Source: Gnetum montanum (lineage: Eukaryota; Streptophyta; Gnetopsida; Gnetales; Gnetaceae). Taken from it: DNA of 64,000 nt. The stretch is taken from positions 49,599 through 113,598 of the forward strand of contig MNCI01007580.1 of NCBI GenBank assembly GCA_015680685.1, in the 5' to 3' direction. The translations under genes and the position numbers were made by a program. The notes under the pieces were generated by a model. That model had not been told where the DNA came from. It did not search any database and worked only from the letters and a program-made list of their open reading frames with translations. The first letter of the stretch is position 1. Every line of letters starts with the position of its first letter. Shown here piece after piece: positions 51,301-58,317 of the stretch.

Positions 51301-54300
51301 TGAGACCTATGGACTTGACTATCAAGAGACATTTGCTCTAGTGGCCAAAATGAATTCTATCAAGGTTCTCTGGTCTTGTGCAGCAAATCTTGAATGGGAT
51401 TTGTAACAACTAGATGTGAAAAACATATTTCTCCATGGAGATCTAAAAGAACAGGTGTACATGGAAATCCCTCCAGGTTCTTCTTGTCAAAGAATAGAAG
51501 GCAAAAAGTGTAAGCTAAAGAAAGCTTTGTATGTTCTAAAGAAGTTCAACAGAGCTTGGTTTGATAGGTTCAGCAAAGCTATGTTGGCAGATCGATATAG
51601 ACGCAGTAATGAAGATCATGCAATGTTCATTAAATTATACAATGAAAAGATCACAATTACTATGGCCAAGGAATTTCAAATCAAAATATGGGAAAATTGC
51701 AATATTTCCTTGTAATCAAAGTTGCTTAGTTAGATAAAGGCATTTTTGTTTCCCAAAGAAAGTATATTCTTGATTTGGTTAAGGAGATTGGCATGTTGGG
51801 CTGCAAACCAGTAGAATCACCCATTGAAGTTAATCATCAGTTTGAAAGTTTTTATGGAGAATAAGTGGATAGAGAAAGATATCAAAGATTAGTTGGGAGA
51901 TTGATTTATCTCTCTCACACTTGCCCATATATAGCCTATACAGTTGGTGTGGTCAGTCAATTTCTGCTTGATCCTCGAATTTCTCATTGGGATACTATTA
52001 CGCATATCTTGAGATACTTGAAGTCTGCACCAAGGAGAGAACTACTATATACTAATAATGGTCATTTGAAGGTATTCATTGATGCTGACTGGGGATGTTG
52101 TCTTGATAATCAGAGATCTACATCAGGATATTGTACATTTGTTAGGGGTAGTTTGGTCCCTTGGCAAAGTAAGAAGCAAACTGTTGTGGTTAAATCAAGT
52201 GTAGAAGCTGAATATAGAATTATACCATAAGGAATCTATGAACTCCTATGGATTGCAAAACTGTTGCAAGATCTCAGAATGGCCAGCAAGAAACCACTTC
52301 TACTCTATTATAACAAAGCCACCATTAATATTGCCTAAAACCTAGTTCATCATGATTGGACAAAGCATGTGGAGATTGATAGAAATTTCATTAAGGAGAA
52401 ACTAGATGGACTTTTTTGCATACCTTTTGTAAAATTTACAGATCAGGTGGCTGATGTGTTTACTAAAGGACTCATGAGTATGCAGTTTTATTCTATTGTT
52501 TGCAAGATGGGCATGAGGAATATTTATGCTCCATCTTGAGGGGAGTGTTGGGTGAGGTGACATTGAGTTGTTGACAACTGTAAGCAAGTTGGTGACAGCG
52601 ATAACTTTGTAAATATCTCAATTATAAATATGTGGGTGTAGGTCAAGAAAAGATGAATAACATTTGGACAATTTTCTCTCCCTCCATTCTGTAGCCATTC
52701 TCTCTGTTCTCTCTCTTATTTTTTTCAATCACAGCAAGGGCATCTCAGATTTGGAAGTGCTAAACATGGGAGCGGCTGCGGCTGCACAGCTGCACCAGCA
52801 GAGCACAGCACATTGCCATCAACTGCTAGTTTTTCCTCAAGAGAATCATCTTACAATATGGTACAGCAGACATGGAATTTAAAAAAAATCGATCTTTAAA
52901 GAGCTCTTGAGACAAACATAGCACATCAAATTATGATCGTCCTCCTGTTTCTGTTCCTGTTCCTCAATCATTGAAACAAACATCTCATTATGCCTTAAAG
53001 TAGACACAGGAGACTCTGATTTTGAAAGTACTGGCTATTTTATTTGATACAAATGACAACACACTGTTGCTATGCTCTTTTTTTTTTCGTTTTCTTCTAT
53101 GGTAGAAACAAACGTATTTATCATGCTATAGATCAGTTACAGAAGCAGTAGGTTGTGATTTTCAAAGGATGAAACCTTTTGAGTTGGGTTTTAGTCTTAC
53201 CGTGGATCGTACTTGGAACTTATATTATTTCAATTCACACTCACATGTGCTCCTTCTTTGCTCCTAAAAGTCGTCCTCATTTGCGGTTCTCTTGCTTACA
53301 TTCTTTAAAACCATCTGAAACATATCTTTAAGACAAGAATGATGTTTTTCATGTGTTGCTTGCAGGGAGGTTTCACCCTTGATGTTGGAGTTCACTTCAT
53401 TGCAGGATTGAGATTGGTAACAGTTAAAGTTGCATTAAATTATTGCACTAAATATATGTGCAAGCTGTTTTATTCTGAATTAGGCTTATGCGTGTTATTT
53501 TGTTTTAATAGTTAATTGGACAGCATTTTGATTCCCGTGGTCGCGAAACAGGTAACAGGTTGTGAGATAACTTCTGTCTCTGCTCTCTCACGGCATGTTG
53601 ATTCTTCTCTGCCTCCTCCAGATAATGTGTCTGCACTTTTGTATGTTTCATGCACGTAGACCCTATGACTTATTATTATTTTGTAAATTAGATAGTTTTT
53701 GCATGGATAATTTAACAGTGAATATTTTTTTACTGCAGCCAGTTGGATAACGGTTGTCCAGGTGTATTCACATTGTCCATGTCATCAACTTCAAGAAAGG
53801 TGCAGTGGGTTCACATACATGCTATATATATTGAACATGGTATATTTTATCTACACTAAAAACCTTGTTATTCTGATTCCACTTGATGTCACAGATTTAT
53901 ATCAGGGTGGTAGGGTTGAAGGGGACTGTTGAAGTCGAACGTGCTTCAAAAGATAATGAATTTGGATACACTGTATATATCAATATAGCCCAAAGCCCTC
54001 TTGCATTCAAATTTCATGGACAATGGAATATTTATTTCCTATCAGGCAGCTATGCCTAGCATACTGTATGTTTGTATATGTCCACTTAAACTTTGGGGAA
54101 TTGATGGTAGTTTCATAATTTACAGTTGTCATACCTTCCTTCAGGAGGCAAGCCAGAGAGCTGGTTCTATCCCTTTTCTGGAGTGAACGAAGAATTGAAA
54201 GCATTTTTGCATGACATGGTTAACATGACACTTGAGGTATGTTTAGCATTTTTAAGGAGGAAAGAATAATATCAAACGGTTCATAGAAAGTTTAAAATTT

Positions 54301-54691
54301 TAAATCTAGTCAGTTTACTAGCATGGTTGTGTGGTGTTTCCTAGCAAATGTACATGGAAAAATCCGTGTTTCTGCTGTAATTCATGATCTTCGATACTTT
54401 TTATGTTATTAAAAATTTTCAGAAATGGCTTATCCTGTTTTGATATTGGCAAACCCATAATATTTTTAATACATTTTAAAGGCTTTTATAGCAATTTTGT
54501 TTGCGTGTTAATGGCAATTTGAAAAACACACCTGTTTTTGGATGTTTGATTGGAAGGATAAAATTGGAAGTCAGCCTGACCATCGAAGCTCTTTGATAGA
54601 AGGAGCACGTGACGTTGCAGTGATTGAAGCCATGCTGCATTCAAGCTCAAAGCAAGGAGCTTTCATTCAAGTCAACAAATTTGCACAATAG
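26697..54691 (+). CDS. Gfo/Idh/MocA-family oxidoreductase, 12 coding exons
   Basis: Predicted NAD(P)-dependent oxidoreductase of about 365 residues, close to the usual length of the plant family. Coding exons: 26697-26831, 28636-28776, 29295-29343, 29464-29481, 49143-49258, 49378-49491, 53366-53416, 53552-53640, 53739-53799, 53895-53972, 54126-54236, 54557-54691. All introns are GT-AG and the frame stays open to TAG. Residues 10-28 hold the dinucleotide-binding loop IALLGGGIFARTQ; E109-K110-P111 is the EKP motif that supplies the lysine in this family; 192-202 reads GGFTLDVGVHF, the conserved D-x-G-x-H near the active site. No signal peptide or membrane segment is apparent. It resembles single-copy plant proteins annotated only as oxidoreductase family; the substrate is unknown. 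Intron 4 is 19.7 kb and intron 6 is 3.9 kb because of retrotransposons. The start at 26697 fits the short N-terminus before the Rossmann fold; M5 or M8 are alternatives. Confidence 0.92.
28636..28776 (+). CDS. Exon 2 of the oxidoreductase gene
   Basis: 47 codons, from ATVKTAAALA to VVLAGQCQ, between attacag and gtttgt. Second part of the Rossmann fold (KWGEEGLSDIIQD). Confidence 0.92.
29295..29343 (+). CDS. Exon 3 of the oxidoreductase gene
   Basis: 49 nt, VEISKRMLNAGKHVIQ plus one base, acceptor ctgtag, donor gtacat. Leads into the EKP motif. Confidence 0.9.
29464..29481 (+). CDS. Exon 4, an 18-nt microexon with the EKP motif
   Basis: Eighteen bases between tgtaaag and gtaagt. With one base from each neighbour they encode E-K-P-A-A-S-S. 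The family needs this motif here, and the flanking exons join in frame only if the microexon is used. Confidence 0.88.
29818..32430 (+). mobile_element. Decayed copia-type LTR element in intron 4
   Basis: A left LTR (29818-30575) starts TGTTAAGG and ends aaca. It is followed at once by tggtattagcgc, close to the initiator-Met primer site tggtatcagagc of Ty1/copia elements. A purine tract (gatggggaggg, 32162-32171) precedes a second, diverged LTR start. About 100 bp there match 29821-29915 (both have actaaatc, ttat(a/t)agatatttta-like and gatgtttcaaa-like segments). The 1.6-kb interior has no ORF I can assign, so it may be a non-autonomous derivative. The 3' LTR appears interrupted by later insertions. 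Confidence 0.5.
30576..30593 (+). promoter_or_regulatory. Putative primer binding site of the intron-4 copia-type element
   Basis: tggtattagcgcaatagg directly follows the LTR terminus. It differs from the usual initiator-Met site by two changes in the first twelve bases. Confidence 0.5.
32640..33900 (+). pseudogene. LINE reverse transcriptase 3' fragment
   Basis: Plus-strand frames read LVFAGDVALIAN (FADD catalytic motif with D to G), SKMKMNIDETKVLIFGTNK, EKYRYSGVECSQNY, TQFPYAINIFVAIGS and finally KICRLC...VEDEKHILLECC, the Cys/His end of LINEs. A 97-bp insertion with a 14-bp duplication splits the last motif. Many stops. The 5' part is missing, as in ordinary truncated LINE copies. Confidence 0.75.
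33578..33702 (+). repeat. 97-bp retroposon-like insertion with 14-bp target duplication
   Basis: 33592-33688 is bounded by two copies of gtagtagaagatga (33578-33591 and 33689-33702). The insert ends in an (aaag)n tail, as expected for a short non-LTR insertion. It interrupts the CRLC...VEDEKH motif of the LINE, so it is younger than the LINE. Confidence 0.8.
34006..35560 (-). pseudogene. Retroposon fragment D with HFAF/SLQR-type ORF and poly(A)-like tail
   Basis: On the minus strand the frame reads WKLQGEHFAFLKCLW, KLPKFFLASLQR, then KAAYLEERALWEAKWQQQ, a charged E/K/Q-rich stretch (34955-34734) and HHWFQHNKCPYVIMK...FMDTKRHQAVIDAI (34679-34383). About 370 nt of apparent 3' UTR follow, closing in an A run (T run near 34000-34010 on +). 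A homologous ORF is seen at 56055-56582 downstream of a LINE, so D is probably a 5'-truncated retroposed copy. The segment 34952-35560 is nearly identical to 10609-11217. I do not recognise the function. Confidence 0.55.
34952..35560 (-). repeat. 609-bp segment shared with element A, copy 2
   Basis: Partner of 10609-11217. Here the coding frame continues across the segment end into the rest of D, which suggests D is closer to the source and element A acquired its copy. Contains an AT-rich block (35320-35410). Confidence 0.85.
35588..35817 (+). repeat. Fragment related to the copia-type LTR
   Basis: gctagttatgaacattagcg and the following 200 bp resemble 30014-30240 of the left LTR. This may be the displaced rest of its 3' LTR, separated by the LINE and fragment D. 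The gypsy array is inserted at its right edge. Confidence 0.45.
35823..36645 (-). repeat. Left (3') LTR of array C
   Basis: 823 bp, tgatgag to attcatca. The rc TATA box cctataaatata lies at 36538-36549. The U3 block after it has gatatc, tatccgatatcgga and related palindromes. Confidence 0.9.
36646..36670 (-). promoter_or_regulatory. Polypurine tract of array C, first unit
   Basis: Minus strand catttagtcgtaggggta touches the U3 start; the same block is at 45589 before the middle LTR. Confidence 0.7.
36671..38553 (-). other. Non-coding 3' region of array C
   Basis: About 1.9 kb between integrase and polypurine tract, without a usable ORF. Parts are shared with 45600-47500 (second unit), with B in reverse and with F (for example aagtgggtcctcc near 37340 and 59250). 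It contains purine-rich stretches and the blocks gtgtaaaacaaaa near 38400-38530. Confidence 0.7.
38554..39830 (-). pseudogene. Integrase of array C
   Basis: 39815-39414 holds the zinc-binding H-H-C-C region (HEGPCRGHYAG...HSCERCQQD) and the start of the core (IDYCTKW). After a break, 39338-39144 continues with IFDNGTHF and ANGQAEVTNR (second D and E). 39065-38823 and 38781-38554 give the C-terminal parts. Catalytic acids are kept; stops and frameshifts make it non-functional as it stands. Confidence 0.85.
40002..41250 (-). pseudogene. Reverse transcriptase-RNase H of array C
   Basis: The RT N-terminal part (KAGFIYPIADSEWVSS) lies near 41230-41140. 40893-40540 carries MPFDLCNAPTTFQ, VFMDDFSTYG (catalytic) and EGIVLGHKIS. 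A frameshift near 40600 leads to 40634-40002 with SFLGHTSYYQRFI and the RNase H acids in KDASNY, TEKEL and HIDHN, ending TENVVINHLSHL. The last motif resembles the TENVVADHLSRL end seen in Athila and Tat clades. Confidence 0.88.
41765..42112 (-). pseudogene. Aspartic protease of array C
   Basis: Open for 115 residues. The active-site loop reads CKALLNSGSSVNLV, so the catalytic D of DSG is N; followed by DFLVIKMKNCKGDFPIIMGR and the end AYNNTGRNC. Without the aspartate it should be inactive. Confidence 0.75.
42160..44618 (-). pseudogene. gag of array C
   Basis: Start MSSSHRSNSLPK at 44618, about 140 bp inside the primer site. Capsid-like part 43828-43511 has IPQFEGGYNSNPQNHLQAF, RKLLPRTL and NWYRSLELEFIRRW, matching retrotransposon gag. 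The later part carries CDIYHYEHPKGWC near 42885-42850. The start codon and length fit, but the frame is broken several times. Confidence 0.75.
44760..44777 (-). promoter_or_regulatory. Primer binding site of array C, first unit (tRNA-Asp)
   Basis: The + strand tcctcggcaacggtgcca differs little from the tRNA-Asp 3' end. The sequence to its left is ordinary leader resembling that of element A. Confidence 0.8.
44779..45588 (-). repeat. Middle LTR of array C
   Basis: 810 bp; serves as 5' LTR of the full unit and 3' LTR of the deleted unit. Lacks about 20 bp after caagcgttc that the flanking LTRs have. Confidence 0.9.
45589..47510 (-). other. Deleted internal region of the second unit
   Basis: Begins with the polypurine tract block and follows the 3' non-coding region of the first unit (36646 to about 38580) closely. 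At gatggccatct (near 47503) it departs and runs into tRNA-Asp-like sequence. Gag, protease, RT and integrase are missing. Confidence 0.85.
47518..47576 (+). pseudogene. tRNA-Asp-like body fused to the LTR at the primer site
   Basis: 59 nt align without gaps to the last 59 nt of a plant tRNA-Asp(GUC) as I recall it: ggtgagtattc, then gcctatcac (anticodon GTC changed to ATC), gggcgaccc, ggtttgatcc (B box) and acggtgcta (CCA end). By eye 45 of 59 match and 11 of the 14 changes are C-to-T or G-to-A. The last 18 nt (47559-47576) are the primer site; the other 41 should not be there in a normal element. Since the 5' third of the tRNA is missing it is not a tRNA gene. Confidence 0.75.
47578..48401 (-). 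repeat. Right (5') LTR of array C
   Basis: 824 bp, tgatgag to attcatca, followed by aaacc. Visibly diverged from the left LTR, so the insertion is old. Confidence 0.9.
49143..49258 (+). CDS. Exon 5 of the oxidoreductase gene
   Basis: 116 nt, ITEAEDALSFYKSL to NYRFEPALLE, first two bases complete a serine codon begun in the microexon. Includes PIWAVAENYRFEP, strongly typical of the plant family. Confidence 0.92.
49378..49491 (+). CDS. Exon 6 of the oxidoreductase gene
   Basis: 38 codons, AARLVKEVGKMMNV to SSDWRRKFN, acceptor tttcag, donor gtgagt. C-terminal alpha/beta domain begins here. Confidence 0.92.
49640..49790 (-). repeat. tRNA-derived SINE-like sequence in intron 6
   Basis: On the minus strand, gttcacttagttagagca (A-box-like) and aaggttgtgagcc (B-box-like) are spaced as in tRNA-headed SINEs. 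A possible tail region continues on the + strand to about 49960. The ends are not defined. Confidence 0.35.
50071..50328 (+). repeat. 5' LTR of the intron-6 copia element
   Basis: About 258 bp. Followed by ttgtattggagc, a weak match to the initiator-Met primer site. Confidence 0.75.
50412..50558 (+). repeat. Imperfect tandem duplication in the copia interior
   Basis: aaatttaaggtgg(t/a)cagtatg is repeated about 80 bp apart (near 50412 and 50491), each followed by related gaggc and gacaaag segments. Confidence 0.5.
50560..50815. repeat. Minisatellite of about 39-bp units
   Basis: Roughly six or seven imperfect units of the type caagccaggaggaccagtag followed by ggggcagtgcatg. In one direction they read as 13-residue repeats of GGSASKPGGPVG type, in the other as PPGLLALPPSSP. 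Neither ORF has homology I know, so they are taken as by-products of the repeat. Confidence 0.7.
51113..52539 (+). pseudogene. Ty1/copia RT-RNase H without the YVDD motif
   Basis: 51113-51406 has GCKWGFIVKHKADGSIERFK, VAKGYTETYGLDYQETFA; 51416-51715 has DVKNIFLHGDLKEQVYMEIP. Then KITIT runs directly into MAKEFQIKIW, so the section that should contain YVDD is gone without a frame change. 51865-52230 carries RYQRLVGRLIYLSHT, DADWGCCLDNQRSTSGYCTF and SSVEAEYR (RNase H), and the end ADVFTKGL is near 52450. Stops lie between these parts. Confidence 0.88.
52537..52545 (+). promoter_or_regulatory. Polypurine tract of the intron-6 copia element
   Basis: gaggggag immediately before the 3' LTR and after the RNase H end. 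Confidence 0.7.
52546..52733 (+). repeat. 3' LTR of the intron-6 copia element
   Basis: 188 bp, shorter than the 5' copy because of internal gaps (the aagcaa-type repeats near 50110-50160 are fewer). Confidence 0.75.
53366..53416 (+). CDS. Exon 7 of the oxidoreductase gene
   Basis: 17 codons, GGFTLDVGVHFIAGLRL, holding the conserved D-x-G-x-H. Donor gtaacag is repeated exactly at the start of exon 8. Confidence 0.92.
53552..53640 (+). CDS. Exon 8 of the oxidoreductase gene
   Basis: 89 nt, VTGCEITSVSALSRHV to LPPPDNVSAL plus two bases. The acceptor is cgaaacag; the acceptor-like ag seven bases later would shift the frame and is rejected. Confidence 0.88.
53739..53799 (+). CDS. Exon 9 of the oxidoreductase gene
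   Basis: 61 nt, (F)QLDNGCPGVFTLSMSSTSRK, acceptor tactgcag, donor gtgcag. Confidence 0.92.
53895..53972 (+). CDS. Exon 10 of the oxidoreductase gene
   Basis: 26 codons, IYIRVVGLKGTVEVERA to NEFGYT, acceptor tcacag, donor gtatat. Read-through into the intron would end after about 30 more codons. Confidence 0.88.
54126..54236 (+). CDS. Exon 11 of the oxidoreductase gene
   Basis: 37 codons, LSYLPSGGKPESWFYPFSGV to MVNMTLE. The acceptor atttacag keeps the frame; the nearer cttcag at 54144 does not. The spacing from GYT to FYPFSGV matches the family. Confidence 0.9.
54557..54691 (+). CDS. Exon 12 and stop of the oxidoreductase gene
   Basis: 45 codons including TAG at 54689-54691. Contains EGARDVAVIEAML, the conserved C-terminal helix. 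The exact start is less certain: an in-frame ag follows about 15 nt later and would remove DKIGS. Confidence 0.85.
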   Translation, partial: DKIGSQPDHRSSLIEGARDVAVIEAMLHSSSKQGAFIQVNKFAQ

Positions 54692-55354
54692 AACACACCA
54701 CGGATGCAGGGTTCTGGAGAAATTAAGCAATTATTTATTTTGGTTCTCAAGTTCCTAACCATTACCTTAACCATTGGGATGTGCTTAAGAGAAATTATTA
54801 AAAAGCATTTATGGATTGTTAGATATGGTAGTTACTCCGTAAACTACTAGAAATGTCTTTTACCAACATAATTAATTTATATATTAAAAAATTATTTACT
54901 AATTGGTGTATTTGTTTTATAATTGGCTTTTCATTGAAGAAGTATCGACAAGGCCTTTCTTCGAGCTAGCTGTGTTTGCTTCATATATTTGCTCTCGATG
55001 ATTGAAACCTCAACGTGGAAGAAGACAGCTTTTAGTTAAAGCCTAAAAGCTAGAATATATTTTGAATTTGACTAGCTAAAAAGAATATCAATTTAAATTT
55101 TTACTTCAAAAGTAAAACCATGAATTACATGGCGTCCTAGAAATCAATCAAGAATTAACATCAAAGGTCTAAACGATGAATAATTTATCAAAAGTAAAAC
55201 AGTTTTTCCGTTAGTAGACTATAGACCTTAGAAATTTGTTGAACCAAGTTTAGTATATCTTGACAATGATCCATAGTTTCCTTAAACAATGAGTCACCCA
55301 CCTGAATTCCAAGGAGTAAGTAATGTGGCTTACACTAGTCATAATTAGTGATAA
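54692..55354. other. 3' flank of the oxidoreductase gene
   Basis: AT-rich, with no gene. No clear AATAAA within the first 200 bp after the stop. It ends where the LINE 3' end begins. Confidence 0.5.
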
Positions 55355-57601
55355 TTTTCTTTTTTGGAAAAAGAAAAGCTATACAAGTGTATAGCCTAGG
55401 CCAATGTCCTCGGCCCCATTCCTTCACTAGTCAGGTTTTAAAGCCTTAACCTTGCGTATTGCAGAAAATCCCCCCCTCCTCCCCCCACAACAAAAGAGGA
55501 GGCCACCAACCTCAAGGGCTTGTCATCTTATCCCACCCCATGTCCGAGTCCATAGTTGGGGTGCCTTGACATCACTTAGTGGTAGACCTTTTGCCCTTCC
55601 TCATCAACTTCATTGTATTCCCCTAGTCACTACCTAACCCCTTGTTCTTAGAGAACCTTTCCTCCTTCAAGGTTTGAGAGACCTTTGTCTTTGCTGCGGC
55701 TTGTGGTACTGTAGTGCTCTTGCCCATTTCTAGCCGTTGCCTGTTTTCTACCATTAGTTGTGTTAGTTTAGCTCGATGACCCATTACCAAATCCTCCATC
55801 CATTGGAGATCCTTGAGTCTTTGGGAGGCCACCTCTTGTTGTGCCTCCTTTTGCAAGTCCTGCCACTATGATTGCCATGCTACCTTTTTCTCTTGTCGTG
55901 CTTGCTTAGTTGCTAGGTGGCATGTTGCCTCAACATCCAAGGGATCCGTAGGTTGGGGCACCATCTTCCCTGTAGGCCCAAGCCAGTCATTCTTGTTTGG
56001 CCCTCGAAAAGGAGCCACCAACAGCCATTACGCCATTACATCATTCGGCAGTGTTTACGGACCTTGATCTCTCCCATGTTGTCGTTGGTAAACCAGTTGT
56101 GGCTCCAGCAACAATATTACTGTGCTCAGCCTCCATAGCACAAGTATTAACGTCAGGTATCGCCTTGACTGTTGTCTTTGCAAGGAATCCCAAAAAAATT
56201 GAGGCAAATTGATGGGAGTGTCGTGCTTTATACGTCGTGAGAAGGCAAAATGAACACCTACAAGCTTGTGAGGATATCCTGAGTGGACAGAGTACCGCTC
56301 CACCAAGATTGCCACTTCCTGCCACATGCCCGCAAGCATTGATTTATGGATGTGCTTGTTACCTATCTTGGGAATCATTCCTCTAAAGAACTCTGTCACA
56401 TCCATGTGGGCTTGGGCAACTAGCACTATGATCTCCCCCTTTGCTGCAACTTCTAGCACCTCTGCTAGCGCCTCCATAGCAACCTTGATCAATTTGCCTT
56501 GGAATTGCATTTCGTTGCCCACCCAATTATCGAAAAAGTTCGCTGTGGAGAGCCTTCGCTCTTCCTTGATGCATTTCAGCATGTTGGCCTAGCCCATTCA
56601 CTCCATGACCACCCACAAGTTGACATCTCCCACAAACTCAATCCATGTTAGTTTGAAAAGGTACCTCTGTCCCATGGTTACAATTACTTCTGCCCACAAC
56701 TGGCATCTAGCCCTGGCAACCCTTGACAACAAAGTTAGTGTTTGTCCCTGGAAAACCAAGGAATTTCTGGTTTTCCAGATCATCCACAATGTGGTAAGTG
56801 TGGCAAAGTTCCCATTAATGATCGTGATTGGCACAATGTTTGCTGCATGCCAAATAGCCTGGAGAAACTAACAACCATATATAAAATGATGTAGTGTTTC
56901 GGGCTCCTCACAACACAAAGGATAGTTGGCATTCACATGCATGCCTCGCTATGGCAACACCGCTCCAAGGGGCAACATCCTATGCTTAACTAACTACCCA
57001 AATGCTTTGATTTTTTCTAGGAGCCGACCCCTCCATACCTCGGTCCATCCATCCTTAGGCGGGTGCAGTGACTTAATCACCTCTTTTGGGTGTTTCTCTA
57101 GTAAGTCCAAGGCTTCCATTGCTCTAGCATGACTACACATGTTCCTCCAAAGGTGGAAGCTCCTCGCATCAGCCTCCCAACGACTATATTTCTATTTTAA
57201 TAGTTGTACCCACGGCGTTGCCCCATTTATTTGGTCGAGAAACCCGTAGCTTGTGCAACCCTAGAGTGACCTCATTGCAGAAAGGTAGAAGCCTAATTCC
57301 CCTTGTTGATTTTGGGTGTGTTGTCTAGGCCCAGGACACCAAATGGAGCTTCTTACCCCCTTTTCACCCTAACCACACAAAACCTCTAATGATCTGGTTA
57401 ATTTTCTAAAGCACGCCAGCCAACAAAGCCATCATCGATGCCATGAACTTGGCCATCGCCATCAACACTGTTGAAGCTAGTATCATCTTTCCTTTGCGGG
57501 ACAGAAATCGGCCAGTCCAAAGCATTGTTTTCACCTACAGTTGCTCAACAAGGTCCATCCACGTCTTCTTTCATTGCTAGTCGAAGATTGGCATTCCCAG
57601 A
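55355..57601 (-). pseudogene. LINE 3' portion with zf-RVT and an extra C-terminal ORF
   Basis: From the right: GMPIFD...TGRFLSRKGKMILAS, RGFVWLG and KKLHLVSWA (end of the RT thumb region); then WEADARSFHLW, DGWTEVWRGRLLEKIKAFG, GMHVNANYPLCCEEPETLHHF (zf-RVT Cys/His motif) and TLWMIWKTRNSLVFQG. An ORF 56582-56055 follows with HFAFSRR...INLPQFFWDSLQRQQ, homologous to fragment D, and a Q/E/K-rich segment 55856-55623. The 3' end has ctatacacttgtatagc followed by an A-rich run. W codons have often become TAG. The 5' side is cut at 57602 by a gypsy LTR. Confidence 0.75.
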
Positions 57602-58317
57602 TGATGAGCAGCAAGGTACCCCTACGCTCAACCATACGAATATGAGTGTGTACGCATGATCCGGTCGAACTTCGCGGACAAACTAGTTGTGGCACCTAGA
57701 TAGTTATACATTGATCGCAGTTCGCTGTCTTCCCACCTGGACTAGTATTTGCTTTGTCATGTATGGTTTAGTCTAGAGTGAGGTGTATGATGTGGTTTCT
57801 AATACTATGCTACTCTTAGAGACAATGAGAAATAACTTGATTAAACTAATAAGCAATAGGAAATAAAATCTAAGCTAGCCTAAGTGNAATAGGAATAGTA
57901 AATGACAATAAAAGAAATAATAACTAAGAAAATAATAAATAATAATTAACAATTAAATAATTAAAAACTAAGTGAATGCTACCATGATGGAGTAATCTCA
58001 ATCTTTATTGCCAATTCTGTGCGTGTCCAATTACGGCACACTCGAACAAAGGCTCCATACAATTACAAGCATCACATTGCGGGCATGCAGTTGGAAAAGA
58101 ACTGAAAGCTAACTAAAAACTAACAAAAAGACTCAACCTAAAGACTTATCGGAAAGAGATCCCTCCCTATGCACTTAAGTGCTATATTTATAGGCCAACA
58201 CAGGAATCATGATATCGTGTATACAATATCGTATCTAGGCTAAGATATCACATACCTGATATCGTGTACTCGATATCACGTACTTGATATCGAGGCCTGG
58301 TAAACTGTGATTCATTA
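57602..58317 (-). repeat. 3' LTR of element F
   Basis: 716 bp, tgatgag to ttcatta (C-to-T change at the terminus). The rc TATA box atatttatagg is near 58182-58193; U3 block 58205-58290 has gatatcgtgta-type repeats. Confidence 0.85.

Larger units (their letters stand above)
50071..52733 (+). mobile_element. Internally deleted Ty1/copia element in intron 6
   Basis: LTRs (50071-50328 and 52546-52733) both start TGTTGGGTGAGGTGACATT and end near tcaat(t/c)(g/a)ca. The interior keeps RT and RNase H only; gag, protease and integrase are gone. It lies in the same orientation as the host gene. The pentamer aaggg is at 50066-50070 and at 52736-52740, slightly offset from the LTR end, so the target duplication is uncertain. 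Confidence 0.8.

Noticed and set aside
53973-54058. Read-through of exon 10
   Set aside because: The frame ends after about 30 codons with no family resemblance; splicing to 54126 restores the expected spacing to FYPFSGV.
54145-54180. Acceptor cttcag at 54144 for exon 11
   Set aside because: From the phase-0 donor it gives a frame reading EASQRAG and then a stop; the acceptor at 54125 gives the conserved sequence.
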